Positions 31,369 to 40,795 of a DNA stretch of 47,642 nucleotides are shown here, in pieces. The notes under the pieces are model-generated. The model saw nothing but the letters and a program-made list of their open reading frames with translations, was not told the origin of the DNA and searched no databases. The position numbers were made by a program, and so were the translations under genes. Position 1 is the stretch's first letter. Each line of letters starts with the position of its first letter. Origin of the DNA: an uncultured Spirochaetia bacterium (lineage in GTDB: Bacteria > Spirochaetota > Spirochaetia > CAKZLE01); assembly GCA_937125225.1 (NCBI GenBank), contig CAKZLE010000011.1:1-47642 (forward strand). Direction: 5' to 3'.

Positions 31369-32449
31369 GAGCAGCTTTAAGCTCTTCGAACCTGTCGAGG
31401 ATAGGCAGATGCTGAGTACAAGCCTCTTCACACTTCCTACAATTGATACAAGCATCAAGTTCATTGATACTTACACCCCAATAGTACTTGAGATGGTCTT
31501 TGACCGATTCACCATCTTTAATATACAGTAAATTCGCAGTCTCTACGAACTTCCAGACAGGAATATCGACAGGGCAGTCCTTACAATAGGTACAACCGGT
31601 ACACAATGCATTGAATTTCTCATTCGAACCTGATCGTAATATCTGGATCTCATCAGCAGTATAGGGGACAAAGCTATCCACGGAGGCAACAGCGGTGTCA
31701 ATATCATGCTTATCACGAAAGCCAACTAGTCGTACATTGATCCTCTCTTCATTGAGAAGAAAGTGGAGAGCACCATCAAGCATATTCTGATTCTCATGAA
31801 CCTTGAGGTATCCAAAGGACTCCTCATTATTGACGATAGTTCCTCCACCTAGTGGATTCATGACTACTACCCCCATCCCCTTAGCACTTGCTGCAGAGAT
31901 TCCCTCTTCACGATAACGGAAATTGATAGCTGAATAACCAAGCAGGACCCCTTCGAACAGGTCACGATCGATGACCTTCACGATCTCTGGTCCAGGTAGG
32001 TGGGTCGAGAAGGTAACATGATTGATGAGCCCTTCTTCCTGGGCTCTCATCATCGCCTCTACAGCTCCCCCGGCTATCCTTTTATCGATCTCACCAGGTT
32101 TGAGTAGGTACCAACAGTGGTAGAAGTCTATCGTATCTACATTCAGACGTCTCAAGGATCTCTCAAGATCCCTTCTCAGATCATCTGCAGTGACTTTCAT
32201 GGATTTGGTACTGACATAGAAGGGCAGTTCAGCCCTTCTCTTCAACTCTGTTATTGCTCGCCCCATGATGATCTCTGATTGATCCTCACAGTAACCAGGA
32301 GCGGTATCGAGATAGTTTATACCCTTATCATAGGCATGCGTGACGATGGCAGCCATCTCATCAGTCTTATGTGGTTCTGAGAATCTCATCCCACCGAAAC
32401 CTAGAGCGGAGACCATCTTTCCTGTCTTACCATATTCACTATATCTCAT
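31355..32449 (-). CDS. Aldo/keto reductase with C-terminal ferredoxin-type clusters
   Basis: Residues 1-260 form an AKR barrel (LGFGGMRFSEP, KGINYLDTAPGYCEDQSEIIMG, FYVSTKSMK, TIDFYHCWYLL). The C-terminus adds two cysteine clusters, CTGCTYCKDCPVDIP and CINCRKCEEACTQHLP, typical of 4Fe-4S sites. The family is common in anaerobes and annotated as predicted oxidoreductase; the substrate is unknown. The total is 364 residues. AGGAG lies 8 bases before the ATG. Confidence 0.9.
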   Translation of the reverse strand: MRYSEYGKTGKMVSALGFGGMRFSEPHKTDEMAAIVTHAYDKGINYLDTAPGYCEDQSEIIMGRAITELKRRAELPFYVSTKSMKVTADDLRRDLERSLRRLNVDTIDFYHCWYLLKPGEIDKRIAGGAVEAMMRAQEEGLINHVTFSTHLPGPEIVKVIDRDLFEGVLLGYSAINFRYREEGISAASAKGMGVVVMNPLGGGTIVNNEESFGYLKVHENQNMLDGALHFLLNEERINVRLVGFRDKHDIDTAVASVDSFVPYTADEIQILRSGSNEKFNALCTGCTYCKDCPVDIPVWKFVETANLLYIKDGESVKDHLKYYWGVSINELDACINCRKCEEACTQHLPILDRFEELKAALKEG

Positions 32450-32472
32450 TATTCTACTCCTGCTTGATTTCG

Positions 32473-33582
32473 TCAGACATTGAATCTGAAGTGCATGATA
32501 TCACCATCACGGACGATATACTCTTTACCTTCGATCCTCAGTTTTCCAGCCTCTTTCACCTTCTGTTCAGAACCAAGTGCGAAAAGGTCATCACAGTGAT
32601 AAACTTCTGCTTTGATGAACCCCTTTTGAAAGTCAGTATGGATGACAGCAGCGGCCTCAGGTGCCTTTGCCCCTGTAGGAAAGGTCCATGCCCTATCCTC
32701 ATCAGCACCAGCCGTGAAATAGGTTCTCAATCCCAAAGTCTTATATCCTGTCTCTATGAGCAGGTTCAACCCAGATTCTTCGAGACCCACTGCCTCGAGG
32801 AATTCTAGCCTCTCCTCTTCACTCTCAAGTGCTGCTATCTCAGCTTCAAGCTTTCCACAGATCATAATGACCTCTGAACCCTCATCTGAGGCTGCGACGC
32901 TCTTGACCTGCTCTACGAATTCATTACCACTCTCAAGAGCCTCTTCATCTACATTACAGACATAGATCACCGGTTTCATAGTGATAAGATGAAGGTCATG
33001 AAGCAGTGCTTTCTGATCATCTGTCAGACCTAGTGTTCGTGCAGCCTTCCCTTCACTCAGAGCACTTTGAAGACTGGTGAGTATGGGAGTGAGAACGGTT
33101 GCCTGTTTCGCCCCCTCTTTTCCGGTTCGAGCAAGTTTATCTACTCGCGAGAGTCTCTTTTCGACTGTCTCGAGATCTGCCAATGCAAGTTCGATATCGA
33201 TTGTCTCGATGTCTGATGCAGGATCGATCCTGTTGTCGACATGAGTAATATCCTCATCCTCGAAACATCTGACGACATGTACGAGCACTCCCACTTCTCT
33301 GATGTGTGAGAGGAATCGGTTACCGAGTCCCTCTCCCTTAGAAGCACCCTTTACCAATCCGGCTATATCAACGAACTCTACTACCGCAGGTATGATCTTC
33401 TTTGGTGGTATAAGTTCTACGATCTTATCTAATCTCTTATCCGGGACACTAACCATCCCGACATTAGGGTCTATCGTACAAAAAGGATAATTCGCTGCCT
33501 CTGCAGGTGCTGAGGTCAGTGCTGAGAAAATAGTAGACTTACCAACATTCGGTAATCCTACGATTCCACAATTCATTCCCAT
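32473..33582 (-). CDS. ychF: Ribosome-binding ATPase YchF/OLA1
   Basis: The 369-residue OBG-family P-loop protein has G1 [10 protein letters not shown]3 [17 protein letters not shown], the altered specificity motif [10 protein letters not shown] that favours ATP over GTP, and a C-terminal TGS-like domain ending [10 protein letters not shown]. YchF binds ribosomes and responds to stress. Divergent from hflX, another ribosome-associated NTPase, with an 87-base shared regulatory region. Confidence 0.96.
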   Translation of the reverse strand: MGMNCGIVGLPNVGKSTIFSALTSAPAEAANYPFCTIDPNVGMVSVPDKRLDKIVELIPPKKIIPAVVEFVDIAGLVKGASKGEGLGNRFLSHIREVGVLVHVVRCFEDEDITHVDNRIDPASDIETIDIELALADLETVEKRLSRVDKLARTGKEGAKQATVLTPILTSLQSALSEGKAARTLGLTDDQKALLHDLHLITMKPVIYVCNVDEEALESGNEFVEQVKSVAASDEGSEVIMICGKLEAEIAALESEEERLEFLEAVGLEESGLNLLIETGYKTLGLRTYFTAGADEDRAWTFPTGAKAPEAAAVIHTDFQKGFIKAEVYHCDDLFALGSEQKVKEAGKLRIEGKEYIVRDGDIMHFRFNV

Positions 33583-33625
33583 AGTTTCCTATCTCCTTAT
33601 TAAAATCGATATATCCTATCACACA

Positions 33626-33654
33626 TTGACATCTTTGATAACCTCAATTAGAGT
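33626..33654 (+). promoter_or_regulatory. Promoter of hflX
   Basis: -35 TTGACA (33626-33631), 17-base spacer, -10 TAGAGT (33649-33654). The ATG at 33670 is only 15 bases past the -10 and has no Shine-Dalgarno, so the leader would be very short. Confidence 0.55.
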
Positions 33655-33669
33655 GTGACCCTATAGCTT

Positions 33670-34956
33670 ATGAAGAAAACAGAATACGGATACGACAGCA
33701 GCATGATCCCAGAAGAACATGCATTCCTCGTAATTATACGAGATCACATAGAGCCCTCTGCCTTTTCGGCATTTAGAGAGGCAGAGTTGAGCAGCCTGGT
33801 CAAGACCATGGGCATGGCCGTTACAGAGACTGAGATAGTCACCATAAAATCACCAAAAGCCCCCTATCTCATCGGATCTGGTAAGATGCATGAGATCTGC
33901 GAGAGAGCAGAGGAACTTGAAGTCGATTGTATCATCTTTGATGCAGATCTCTCTCCAAGTCAGCAGAGGAACTGGGAAAAGAATTCCGGTCGCTGTGTCA
34001 TTGACAGAAGAGAGGTCATCTTGCAGATCTTTGCAGATAGAGCCTCCACGAGGGAAGCCGTTCTACAGGTAGCACTCGCTAGACAGGAATACTCTCTCCC
34101 ACGGCTCACACGAGCATGGACTCACCTTTCCAGACAGCGAGGTGGTTCTAAGGGAACGAGAGGTGAAGGTGAGACTCAGCTCGAGATCGACCGTCGAATC
34201 GTCATGAAACATATCTCACAGATCAAGAGAGAACTCAAGAAAGTAAGAGAGCATAGGAACACCCAACGTAAACAGAGACAGGGGATCCCGGTTCCCTCTG
34301 GTTCTATCGTAGGATATACGAATGCAGGGAAGTCCTCCCTACTCAAGATGCTCACCAATGCAGATATATTAGTTGAAGATAAACTTTTCGCGACCCTGGA
34401 TCCGACAACAAGAAGGATACACCTCCCCTCAGGGACAGATGTCCTCCTCACCGATACAGTCGGTTTCGTTCAGAATCTTCCCCATGACCTCATTGATGCC
34501 TTCAGATCGACTTTGGAAGAGACAAGATACTCGGATTTCATCCTACATCTCATCGATGCCTCCCACCCGGAACCGATGACTTGCTTCGAGACGACCATGG
34601 AGGTCTTGGAATCAGTGGGTTGTGCAGACAAACCACAGATCCTCGTTATAAACAAGATGGACCTCTGTGAGGATATTCTGCATCTATCAGGACTCAAGAA
34701 CCTGGGTGTCCCAGTCGTTCAGATCTCGGTAAAGGATGAACTGGGAATAGAGGAGTTGATGCAGACAATCAGCGATACCCTGTTCTCTATCTACCCTGAA
34801 GAGGAATATCACCTACCGCATGATCGGTATGATCTACTGGCCTTCATCAAGAAGAATGGTCATATCTCAAATGAAAGTTATCTTGATGAGAAGATCATCA
34901 TCAAAGCACGTATACCTGAACGGTTCCATTCTGTTGTCAAACAGTACAAAGCTTAA
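33670..34956 (+). CDS. hflX: Ribosome-splitting GTPase HflX
   Basis: The 428-residue protein has the HflX N-terminal domain (ITIxSPxxxxLIGSGK-like: TIKSPKAPYLIGSGK), the DADLSPSQQRNWE motif, DRREVILQIFADRA, the glycine-rich RGGSKGTRGEGETQLE linker, and a G domain with GYTNAGKSSLL, DTVGF and NKMD. HflX splits stalled or heat-damaged ribosomes. No ribosome-binding site is visible. Confidence 0.96.
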   Translation: MKKTEYGYDSSMIPEEHAFLVIIRDHIEPSAFSAFREAELSSLVKTMGMAVTETEIVTIKSPKAPYLIGSGKMHEICERAEELEVDCIIFDADLSPSQQRNWEKNSGRCVIDRREVILQIFADRASTREAVLQVALARQEYSLPRLTRAWTHLSRQRGGSKGTRGEGETQLEIDRRIVMKHISQIKRELKKVREHRNTQRKQRQGIPVPSGSIVGYTNAGKSSLLKMLTNADILVEDKLFATLDPTTRRIHLPSGTDVLLTDTVGFVQNLPHDLIDAFRSTLEETRYSDFILHLIDASHPEPMTCFETTMEVLESVGCADKPQILVINKMDLCEDILHLSGLKNLGVPVVQISVKDELGIEELMQTISDTLFSIYPEEEYHLPHDRYDLLAFIKKNGHISNESYLDEKIIIKARIPERFHSVVKQYKA

Positions 34957-34979
34957 GGAACTGACGGTAGGATCTAAAA

Positions 34980-35009
34980 AAAACCCCAATTCATCATTGG
35001 GGGTTTTTT
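34980..35009. terminator. Bidirectional terminator between hflX and barrel protein
   Basis: AAACCCCAAT (34981-34990) pairs with ATTGGGGGTTT (34996-35006, one extra G). T's follow on the plus strand (35004-35009) and A's precede it (34976-34983), so it can end both convergent transcripts. Confidence 0.88.
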
Positions 35010-35024
35010 ATATAGTATTGAAAA

Positions 35025-35501
35025 CTACATATCTAATTTGTATCTTCCACCGATACCACCAGCGATTGATGCACCGAAAGGTACGATATCAAAGCTTGGT
35101 ACGATCTCAGCATATACCTCTATTGGGTATTCCTCGAAATAGTAGGAGATACCAATTGGGAAAGCTAGTCCCATACCGAATCCACTACCGAAGTTCAAGC
35201 CAAGACCAGCTCCAACATAAGGATAGAGATCCACTGTATCTATAGCGATTTCAGTATAGTTCCAAAGAAGGTTCCCTCGAACACTCAATCCGTTGGAGAT
35301 ACCAAAACCGAGTACGCCTTCCGCAGTAAGATCGAAGCCATCGATCAGATCTTCACCTAAACCGTACTTTGCAGTAACTCCAAATGGCTCACCCAAAGAT
35401 ACACCAACACTGATATCACCTTTTTCTACCATGCTGTTCCCAGCAACTGCAGGCATAAGGATCGCCAGAGTCAATAATAATACTAGTACAATCTTTTTCA
35501 T
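35025..35501 (-). CDS. Small outer-membrane beta-barrel protein
   Basis: A 158-residue protein with signal peptide MKKIVLVLLLTLAILMPAVAG and a mature region of alternating-pattern strands rich in Gly and aromatics (VGAGLGLNFGSGFGMGLAFP), ending GGRYKLDM. This size suits an 8-strand barrel. I recognise no specific family. GGGG lies before the ATG, and a promoter is at 35541-35569. Monocistronic. Confidence 0.75.
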   Translation of the reverse strand: MKKIVLVLLLTLAILMPAVAGNSMVEKGDISVGVSLGEPFGVTAKYGLGEDLIDGFDLTAEGVLGFGISNGLSVRGNLLWNYTEIAIDTVDLYPYVGAGLGLNFGSGFGMGLAFPIGISYYFEEYPIEVYAEIVPSFDIVPFGASIAGGIGGRYKLDM

Positions 35502-35540
35502 AAATTCCCCCTATAAGTATAACTTTATGTTCATGGTTAT

Positions 35541-35569
35541 ATAATACCAAGGAAATCTTCTAGGTTCAA
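35541..35569 (-). promoter_or_regulatory. Promoter of the small barrel protein
   Basis: Minus strand: -35 TTGAAC (35564-35569), 17-base spacer, -10 TATTAT (35541-35546), about 40 bases before the ATG. Confidence 0.6.
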
Positions 35570-35716
35570 CTCAAATAAAGTTCTATACCAATTATTTTTC
35601 CTTATAAAGACTCTATAACTCGACTTTTCAGTCACTCAGCATTATGATAGATAAGATCTCAGTGATTCTATAGCTTTGACATAATCAGTAAATTTATGAT
35701 ATTTACCGTAAACTGT

Positions 35717-35744
35717 TTGTATCAATCAAATATTATGGTATAGT
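35717..35744 (+). promoter_or_regulatory. Promoter of the TPR gene
   Basis: -35 TTGTAT (35717-35722), 16-base spacer, -10 TATAGT (35739-35744), 39 bases before the ATG. Confidence 0.55.
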
Positions 35745-35783
35745 TAATTCCTATACGGATAATTAAAAAAAGGAAGAGGGTAC

Positions 35784-36908
35784 ATGGTAGAAGATCAAGA
35801 TTCTAAAGACACCACTAGAATGAACCAAGAAGAGATTGAAGAGATCACTACCCTTTCAAAAAGAGGATATCAGCTGCTCAAAGAGAATCTTATCAATGGA
35901 GCAGAAGAGTATTTCAAGACTATTCTCGAAAAATATCCCACTAATAACTATGCGCTAGTAGGATTAGGGGATGTTGAACGAAAAAGAAGAAACTTCAGGA
36001 AGGCCCTTTCCTTCTACAACTCCTGTCTTAACAATTATCCGAATAATAACTATGCCCATTTTGGTGCTGCAGATTGTTACAAAGCACTTAATAAGCTAGA
36101 AGAGGCAATCTCATCCTGGAAACATTATTTAGAGAACGATCCCAATAATGTCACAGTCTTATCAAGAATTGCCGATTCTTACAGAAGATTGAAGAACTTC
36201 CCAAGTTCAAAGCAGAGCTATCTTCAGGTCCTCGATATACAACCTACCAATAATTATGCCCTTATTGGACTCGGTTATCTACACTTTGACTTTCATGAGT
36301 TCGAACTCGCGCTAAAATATTGGGAAGAGATGTATACAGTAGACCCAGATGGTGTCGATATTCGTGTTCTCACCTCTATCGGGAACTGTCACAGAAAACT
36401 CAAGACCTTTGATAACGGCTTGGTCTTCTTCAAGAAGGCTCTAGAGCTTGATTCTTTGAATTTCTTCGCACTCTTTGGCATTGCTGACTGTTATAGAGGA
36501 CTTCTAGAATATGAGAGTTCACTTGTCTATTGGCTAAAGATCCTTGAAAATGACCCCAATAACAAGATCATTCTCACTCGAACTGGAGACACCTACAGGG
36601 TCCTGAAGAAATATGATATGGCTGAAGAGTATTACAGACGTGCTCTGAAGATCAATTTTGATACCTATGCCATCCTTGGCCTGGCACTATTAAGTAAAGA
36701 ACGGGGAGATTATGAAGAGGCGATCGAACGTATCGAGAAGCTTCTGAAGAATGACCCAAAAAATCATCGATTCTACATAGAGATAAGTAAATGCTATGTG
36801 GAACTGGGAAAACCTGAGATGGCCCTTAAGACTCTCAAACAGTTCCAAAGCTTAGGAATCTTCAACATCTATATCTCAACAATGATCGATAAACTGCAAG
36901 AGAGTTAA
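35784..36908 (+). CDS. TPR-repeat protein
   Basis: The 374-residue protein is almost entirely tandem 34-residue TPR units, about nine. The phrase NNYA followed by (L/H)-x-G recurs at the start of successive repeats (TNNYALVGLGD, NNNYAHFGAAD, TNNYALIGLGY; degenerate later as LNFFALFGIAD), and YPN/DPN turns close them. There is no signal peptide, so it is cytoplasmic. TPR arrays bind partner proteins; the partner is unknown. It precedes rlmN by 6 bases and probably shares its mRNA. Spirochaetes carry several such proteins. Confidence 0.88.
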   Translation: MVEDQDSKDTTRMNQEEIEEITTLSKRGYQLLKENLINGAEEYFKTILEKYPTNNYALVGLGDVERKRRNFRKALSFYNSCLNNYPNNNYAHFGAADCYKALNKLEEAISSWKHYLENDPNNVTVLSRIADSYRRLKNFPSSKQSYLQVLDIQPTNNYALIGLGYLHFDFHEFELALKYWEEMYTVDPDGVDIRVLTSIGNCHRKLKTFDNGLVFFKKALELDSLNFFALFGIADCYRGLLEYESSLVYWLKILENDPNNKIILTRTGDTYRVLKKYDMAEEYYRRALKINFDTYAILGLALLSKERGDYEEAIERIEKLLKNDPKNHRFYIEISKCYVELGKPEMALKTLKQFQSLGIFNIYISTMIDKLQES

Positions 36909-36914
36909 AAACCA

Positions 36915-37949
36915 TTGAGTAAAACCACAGATACCAACAAATCACTGTACGGCCTATCTCCTCAGGAGATAGCTTCACTTATCCCACATGCAAAGGCTTT
37001 CAGAGGTCAACAGATCTTTGATTGGGTGCAGAAAGGGATCGAATCCTTTGACCAGATGGTCAATATCCCGAAGAACCTCAAGGATGTCCTCGAATTTGAG
37101 GGTTGGGGTCTATTCTCCTCATCTATTCTTGAAGAGCAGATTGATGAAGACGGGACAGCTAAACTTGCCATTCGACTGCATGATGGAAAGGTCCTCGAAT
37201 GTGTCCTTCTCACCGACGATAAAGGAAGAAAGACCGCATGCATATCCTCACAGGTAGGTTGTGCTATGGGTTGTACATTCTGCAGAACGGGAACCATGGG
37301 GCTCATCAGGAACCTGAAGACAGCTGAGATCGTTGAACAGTTCCACCTACTGCAGAACCGTTTTGGCAATATCTCTCATATCGTTTATATGGGAATGGGT
37401 GAACCTCTTGCTAACTTCAAGGCAGTCCAGGCATCTATCGAGATCCTTCACAATCCTCGAGGGGTTAATATGGGACTCAGAAAGATCACCATATCAACCT
37501 GTGGTATCGCTGATGGTATCAGAAAACTCGCTGTTGAAGGTCCTCATGTCAAACTCGCGATCTCTTTGGTCGCATCAGATAATGAGCTTCGAAGCTCTGT
37601 CATGCCTATCAACAACGCCTACCCTCTAGAAGAGCTCAAGAGTGCTGTCAAAGACTATCAGGAACAGACTGGTAGACGAGTTACATTCGAATATGTACTG
37701 CTAGGTGGAGTTAACGACTCAAGACGAGATGCGAACAGGTTATCTGATTACATCAGACATATGAATGCGATTGTGAATATCATCCCCTGGAATCCTGGTG
37801 CTGAACTAGATTTCAAGGCTCCCTCTGGTGAGGATGTGAGAAAGTTCACAGAGTATCTCACACAGAATGGGGTCCTTGTCACGAGAAGATATCGAAGAGG
37901 TCGTGGTGTCAACGGAGCTTGCGGTCAGCTGGCAACCAAGAACAAATAA
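36915..37949 (+). CDS. rlmN: 23S rRNA/tRNA adenine-C2 methyltransferase
   Basis: RlmN is a radical-SAM enzyme that methylates C2 of A2503 in 23S rRNA and of A37 in some tRNAs. The 344-residue protein has the radical-SAM motif CAMGCTFC (Cys116, 120, 123), YMGMGEPLANF, the KITISTCG segment and a C-terminal NGACGQL with the Cys that forms the methyl intermediate. The start is TTG at 36915, the only suitable initiator before the conserved region; no clear Shine-Dalgarno. The gene ends 6 bases before the convergent ABC ATPase gene with no terminator between. Confidence 0.95.
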   Translation: MSKTTDTNKSLYGLSPQEIASLIPHAKAFRGQQIFDWVQKGIESFDQMVNIPKNLKDVLEFEGWGLFSSSILEEQIDEDGTAKLAIRLHDGKVLECVLLTDDKGRKTACISSQVGCAMGCTFCRTGTMGLIRNLKTAEIVEQFHLLQNRFGNISHIVYMGMGEPLANFKAVQASIEILHNPRGVNMGLRKITISTCGIADGIRKLAVEGPHVKLAISLVASDNELRSSVMPINNAYPLEELKSAVKDYQEQTGRRVTFEYVLLGGVNDSRRDANRLSDYIRHMNAIVNIIPWNPGAELDFKAPSGEDVRKFTEYLTQNGVLVTRRYRRGRGVNGACGQLATKNK

Positions 37950-37955
37950 CGATAT

Positions 37956-39026
37956 CTAAAGAATGTAGACAGATTTAGGATCAAAAGAGAACTCTAGAGC
38001 TGTCTTCTCGGGATAAACCGTCTTAGCGACAGGATTGAAATCTGTCGCTTTGATGATCATACCATCAAAGTCCAGTTCATAATCCTGATTATCACCCATA
38101 TAGATACTCTTGGTGACATTTGCTTTAAAAGGTCCCTCCCCGATTATGATCGATTCTGGGCGTACGACAATTCGTACATCAGCACCAACCTCATAGGAGA
38201 CAACCTGTCTGACTTTGAAGGGAGTACCATGAATCATGAGTGTAGTATCTTCTGCACTCTTATTGGTGATCTTAGCATCTAGAATATTCGCTTTCCCGAT
38301 GAAATTCGCGACGAACTCATTACTTGGACTCTGATAGACCTCCTGAGGAGAACCCACCTGTTGGATGACTCCAAGATTCATGATCACTACCTTATCACTG
38401 ACGGCCATAGCCTCAGACTGATCATGTGTCACATAGATCGTGGTGATCCCCACCTCTTTCTGAATCTTCCTGATCTCATCTCTCATATGAACTCGTAGTT
38501 TCGCATCAAGGTTAGAGAGCGGTTCATCAAAGAGCAGAACTCCAGGCTGCATGACAAGAGCTCGTACTAAGGCGACTCTCTGTTGCTGACCTCCTGACAT
38601 CTGTGATGGTACTCGAGAGGAGAAATCATCCATCTGAACCATCTTCAAGGCCTCTTCCACCCGTTCCTTGACCTCTGAAGTTGGTAACTTCTTCAACTTC
38701 AGACCATACCCGATATTATTATAGACATTCAGGTGGGGAAAAAGTGCATAGTTCTGAAAGACCATGCCGAGATCTCTCTTATCTGGAGTGAGTGCCGATA
38801 CATCCTCATCTCCGATGATGATGGCTCCGGAGGTTGGAGGTTCGAAACCAGCAACCATTCTTAAGATCGTAGTCTTACCACACCCTGAAGGTCCTAATAG
38901 TGTTACAAACTCTCCAGGTTCAATATTGAGGTCTACCTGCTGAACAGCCTTGACCTCCCCACGGTTGGAGGTAATAAAAGTCTTTGTTAATTTTTGTAAG
39001 TGGACTCGTTTTGCAGAAGTAATCAT
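37956..39026 (-). CDS. ABC importer ATPase, FbpC/AfuC/PotA type
   Basis: The 356-residue ATPase has Walker A GPSGCGKTT (45-53), signature MSGGQQQRVALVRAL, Walker B LLFDEPLSNLDAKLR and the switch His in YVTHDQSEAM, then a C-terminal TOBE-like regulatory region of about 110 residues. It is the third gene of the importer: substrate-binding protein, permease, ATPase. The ATG overlaps the permease stop as TGATG, so translation is coupled. The family imports Fe(III), polyamines, phosphonates or hexose phosphates; see the binding protein for the choice. Confidence 0.9.
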   Translation of the reverse strand: MITSAKRVHLQKLTKTFITSNRGEVKAVQQVDLNIEPGEFVTLLGPSGCGKTTILRMVAGFEPPTSGAIIIGDEDVSALTPDKRDLGMVFQNYALFPHLNVYNNIGYGLKLKKLPTSEVKERVEEALKMVQMDDFSSRVPSQMSGGQQQRVALVRALVMQPGVLLFDEPLSNLDAKLRVHMRDEIRKIQKEVGITTIYVTHDQSEAMAVSDKVVIMNLGVIQQVGSPQEVYQSPSNEFVANFIGKANILDAKITNKSAEDTTLMIHGTPFKVRQVVSYEVGADVRIVVRPESIIIGEGPFKANVTKSIYMGDNQDYELDFDGMIIKATDFNPVAKTVYPEKTALEFSFDPKSVYIL

Positions 39027-40729
39027 CAGTATGCCTCTCCTAAATCAATATTCATTCTTTTCAGTATCAGGTTCATAAAGAACATCACAATAGCAACAAT
39101 CAGTATCAGAACGGTACAATATGCATTCGCTGCCCCATATAACCCCTGGTCAACCTGCCCCATGATCGCAGTAGTCAACATCTGCCATTTCGCAGAGATG
39201 AGGAAGATGATCGTACTTACCAAAGTCATTCCTCGAATGAAGGCATACACCATACTTGAGAAGAATACAGGACGTATAAGAGGAAGTGTCACAGAGGTGA
39301 AGACCTTACGGCTTCCAGCTCCACAGACATTGGCAGCCTCCTCTATCGAAGGATCGATCTGTTTCAAGGCCGCGATAGCTGATCGTGTTCCTACAGGAAA
39401 ACTCCTGATGACAAGAGCGATGATAAGGATAAAAGCAGTACCAGTCAGGACTAAAGGTCTCTGATTATAAGAGAGTACATAACCTAATCCAATAACTGTT
39501 CCAGGAAGAGCGATCGCCATGAGGATTGATGTCTCCATAGCACCTTTTCCAAGGAATTTCTTCCTGACGATCAAGAATGCTGCAACGATGCCAAGTATCG
39601 ATGCTATAGGCGTCGAAATGAATGCAAGGATCGTTGAATCGATGATATATTTTCGACCGATGGTGAAGACATATTTCATCCATCTCAAAGAGAAGGAGTA
39701 ATCCACACCCCAGAGCTTCACAAACGCTCCGTAAGGTACTAACGCATACATAGCGATGACTAATATCGAAATGGCCATACAGGCAATGTATACTGGTCTT
39801 GTTACGATCTTTGAATCGATGAGGATCCGCTCTTTAGCAGCTTTCCCCGTAACTGTAACATAGGATTTCTTGCCGATGACCCCCTTCTGCAGGAAGAAGG
39901 CTAGCATAGAGATCATAAGCAGGACTACAGCAAGAGCTGTTGCCCCGGAAAGGTCATAACTTCCGATTCCCTGTTGATAGATCTGGACTGCCATAGTGGT
40001 ATAGTTCCCACCTATGACGATCGCATTACCAAAGTCTGCTAAAGACTGGATGAAGATAAGCAGCGCTGCATTTGCAAGCCCTGGTACCATCAGTGGTAGT
40101 GTTACAGTCCTGAAGACCTTAGCCCGAGATGCACCAAGGACCTGTGAAGCCTCTTCGATCGATGGATCGATATTCTGCAACAGGTTCGTGAGCATCAGAT
40201 ACCCGATAGGGAAGAATGAGAGGGTCTGAGTCAGTAGCAGTCCCCAGAATCCATATATATCAGTACGGAGTCCCAAGAGATTTCTAGTGATAAGACCACT
40301 TCTTCCAAACAGGAGTATCGCGGAGAGAGAGATGACGAAAGGTGGCGAGATCATCGGTAGGATTGACAGTATCCTGAAGAACCCCTTATGGGCTATCTTA
40401 AGATAGGTAGTCGCATAGGCAAAGAGAAATGCTATGAGCGTACCTGCGATGCTGACAGCTATTCCCAGTCGGAGTGTGTTAGCGATGATATCGATGTTAT
40501 AGGAGAGTCTGAAGATCTCCGTATAATTATGTAGAGAGAAAGTCCCATCAAAGACAAGGCTCTCTTTGAGGATGGTGATCAGTGGGATCAAGATGAACAA
40601 GACCACGACTATCATCACCGTGACGATGGAGACAAATAGTACAGGGTCTCTAAAGGCAAACAGCATCTGTCGAACCTGTTCTTTGAACTTCATTTTTGAA
40701 TGGTGATTACTTTTGTTGGTTATTCCCAT
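39026..40729 (-). CDS. ABC importer permease, fused two-domain (FbpB-like)
   Basis: The 567-residue protein holds two binding-protein-dependent permease domains in tandem, about 12 membrane spans. Each half has an EAA loop: SIEEASQVLGASRAKVFRTVTLPL and SIEEAANVCGAGSRKVFTSVTLPL. This fused arrangement is typical of FbpB/AfuB importers. The start at 40729 has GGAG 7 bases upstream; earlier in-frame codons lack a ribosome site. Confidence 0.9.
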   Translation of the reverse strand: MGITNKSNHHSKMKFKEQVRQMLFAFRDPVLFVSIVTVMIVVVLFILIPLITILKESLVFDGTFSLHNYTEIFRLSYNIDIIANTLRLGIAVSIAGTLIAFLFAYATTYLKIAHKGFFRILSILPMISPPFVISLSAILLFGRSGLITRNLLGLRTDIYGFWGLLLTQTLSFFPIGYLMLTNLLQNIDPSIEEASQVLGASRAKVFRTVTLPLMVPGLANAALLIFIQSLADFGNAIVIGGNYTTMAVQIYQQGIGSYDLSGATALAVVLLMISMLAFFLQKGVIGKKSYVTVTGKAAKERILIDSKIVTRPVYIACMAISILVIAMYALVPYGAFVKLWGVDYSFSLRWMKYVFTIGRKYIIDSTILAFISTPIASILGIVAAFLIVRKKFLGKGAMETSILMAIALPGTVIGLGYVLSYNQRPLVLTGTAFILIIALVIRSFPVGTRSAIAALKQIDPSIEEAANVCGAGSRKVFTSVTLPLIRPVFFSSMVYAFIRGMTLVSTIIFLISAKWQMLTTAIMGQVDQGLYGAANAYCTVLILIVAIVMFFMNLILKRMNIDLGEAY

Positions 40730-40761
40730 TTTCATTCTCCAGAAATCAAGTGAATAAGAAT

Positions 40762-40787
40762 GATCGAGCGACACAAGTCGCTCGATC
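40762..40787 (-). other. Intercistronic hairpin between binding protein and permease
   Basis: GATCGAGCGAC (40762-40772) and GTCGCTCGATC (40777-40787) form a perfect 11-bp stem with loop ACAA. No T-run follows. It lies 8 bases after the binding-protein stop. Such hairpins commonly protect the upstream mRNA so the binding protein exceeds the permease. Confidence 0.85.
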
Positions 40788-40795
40788 TATAGACT

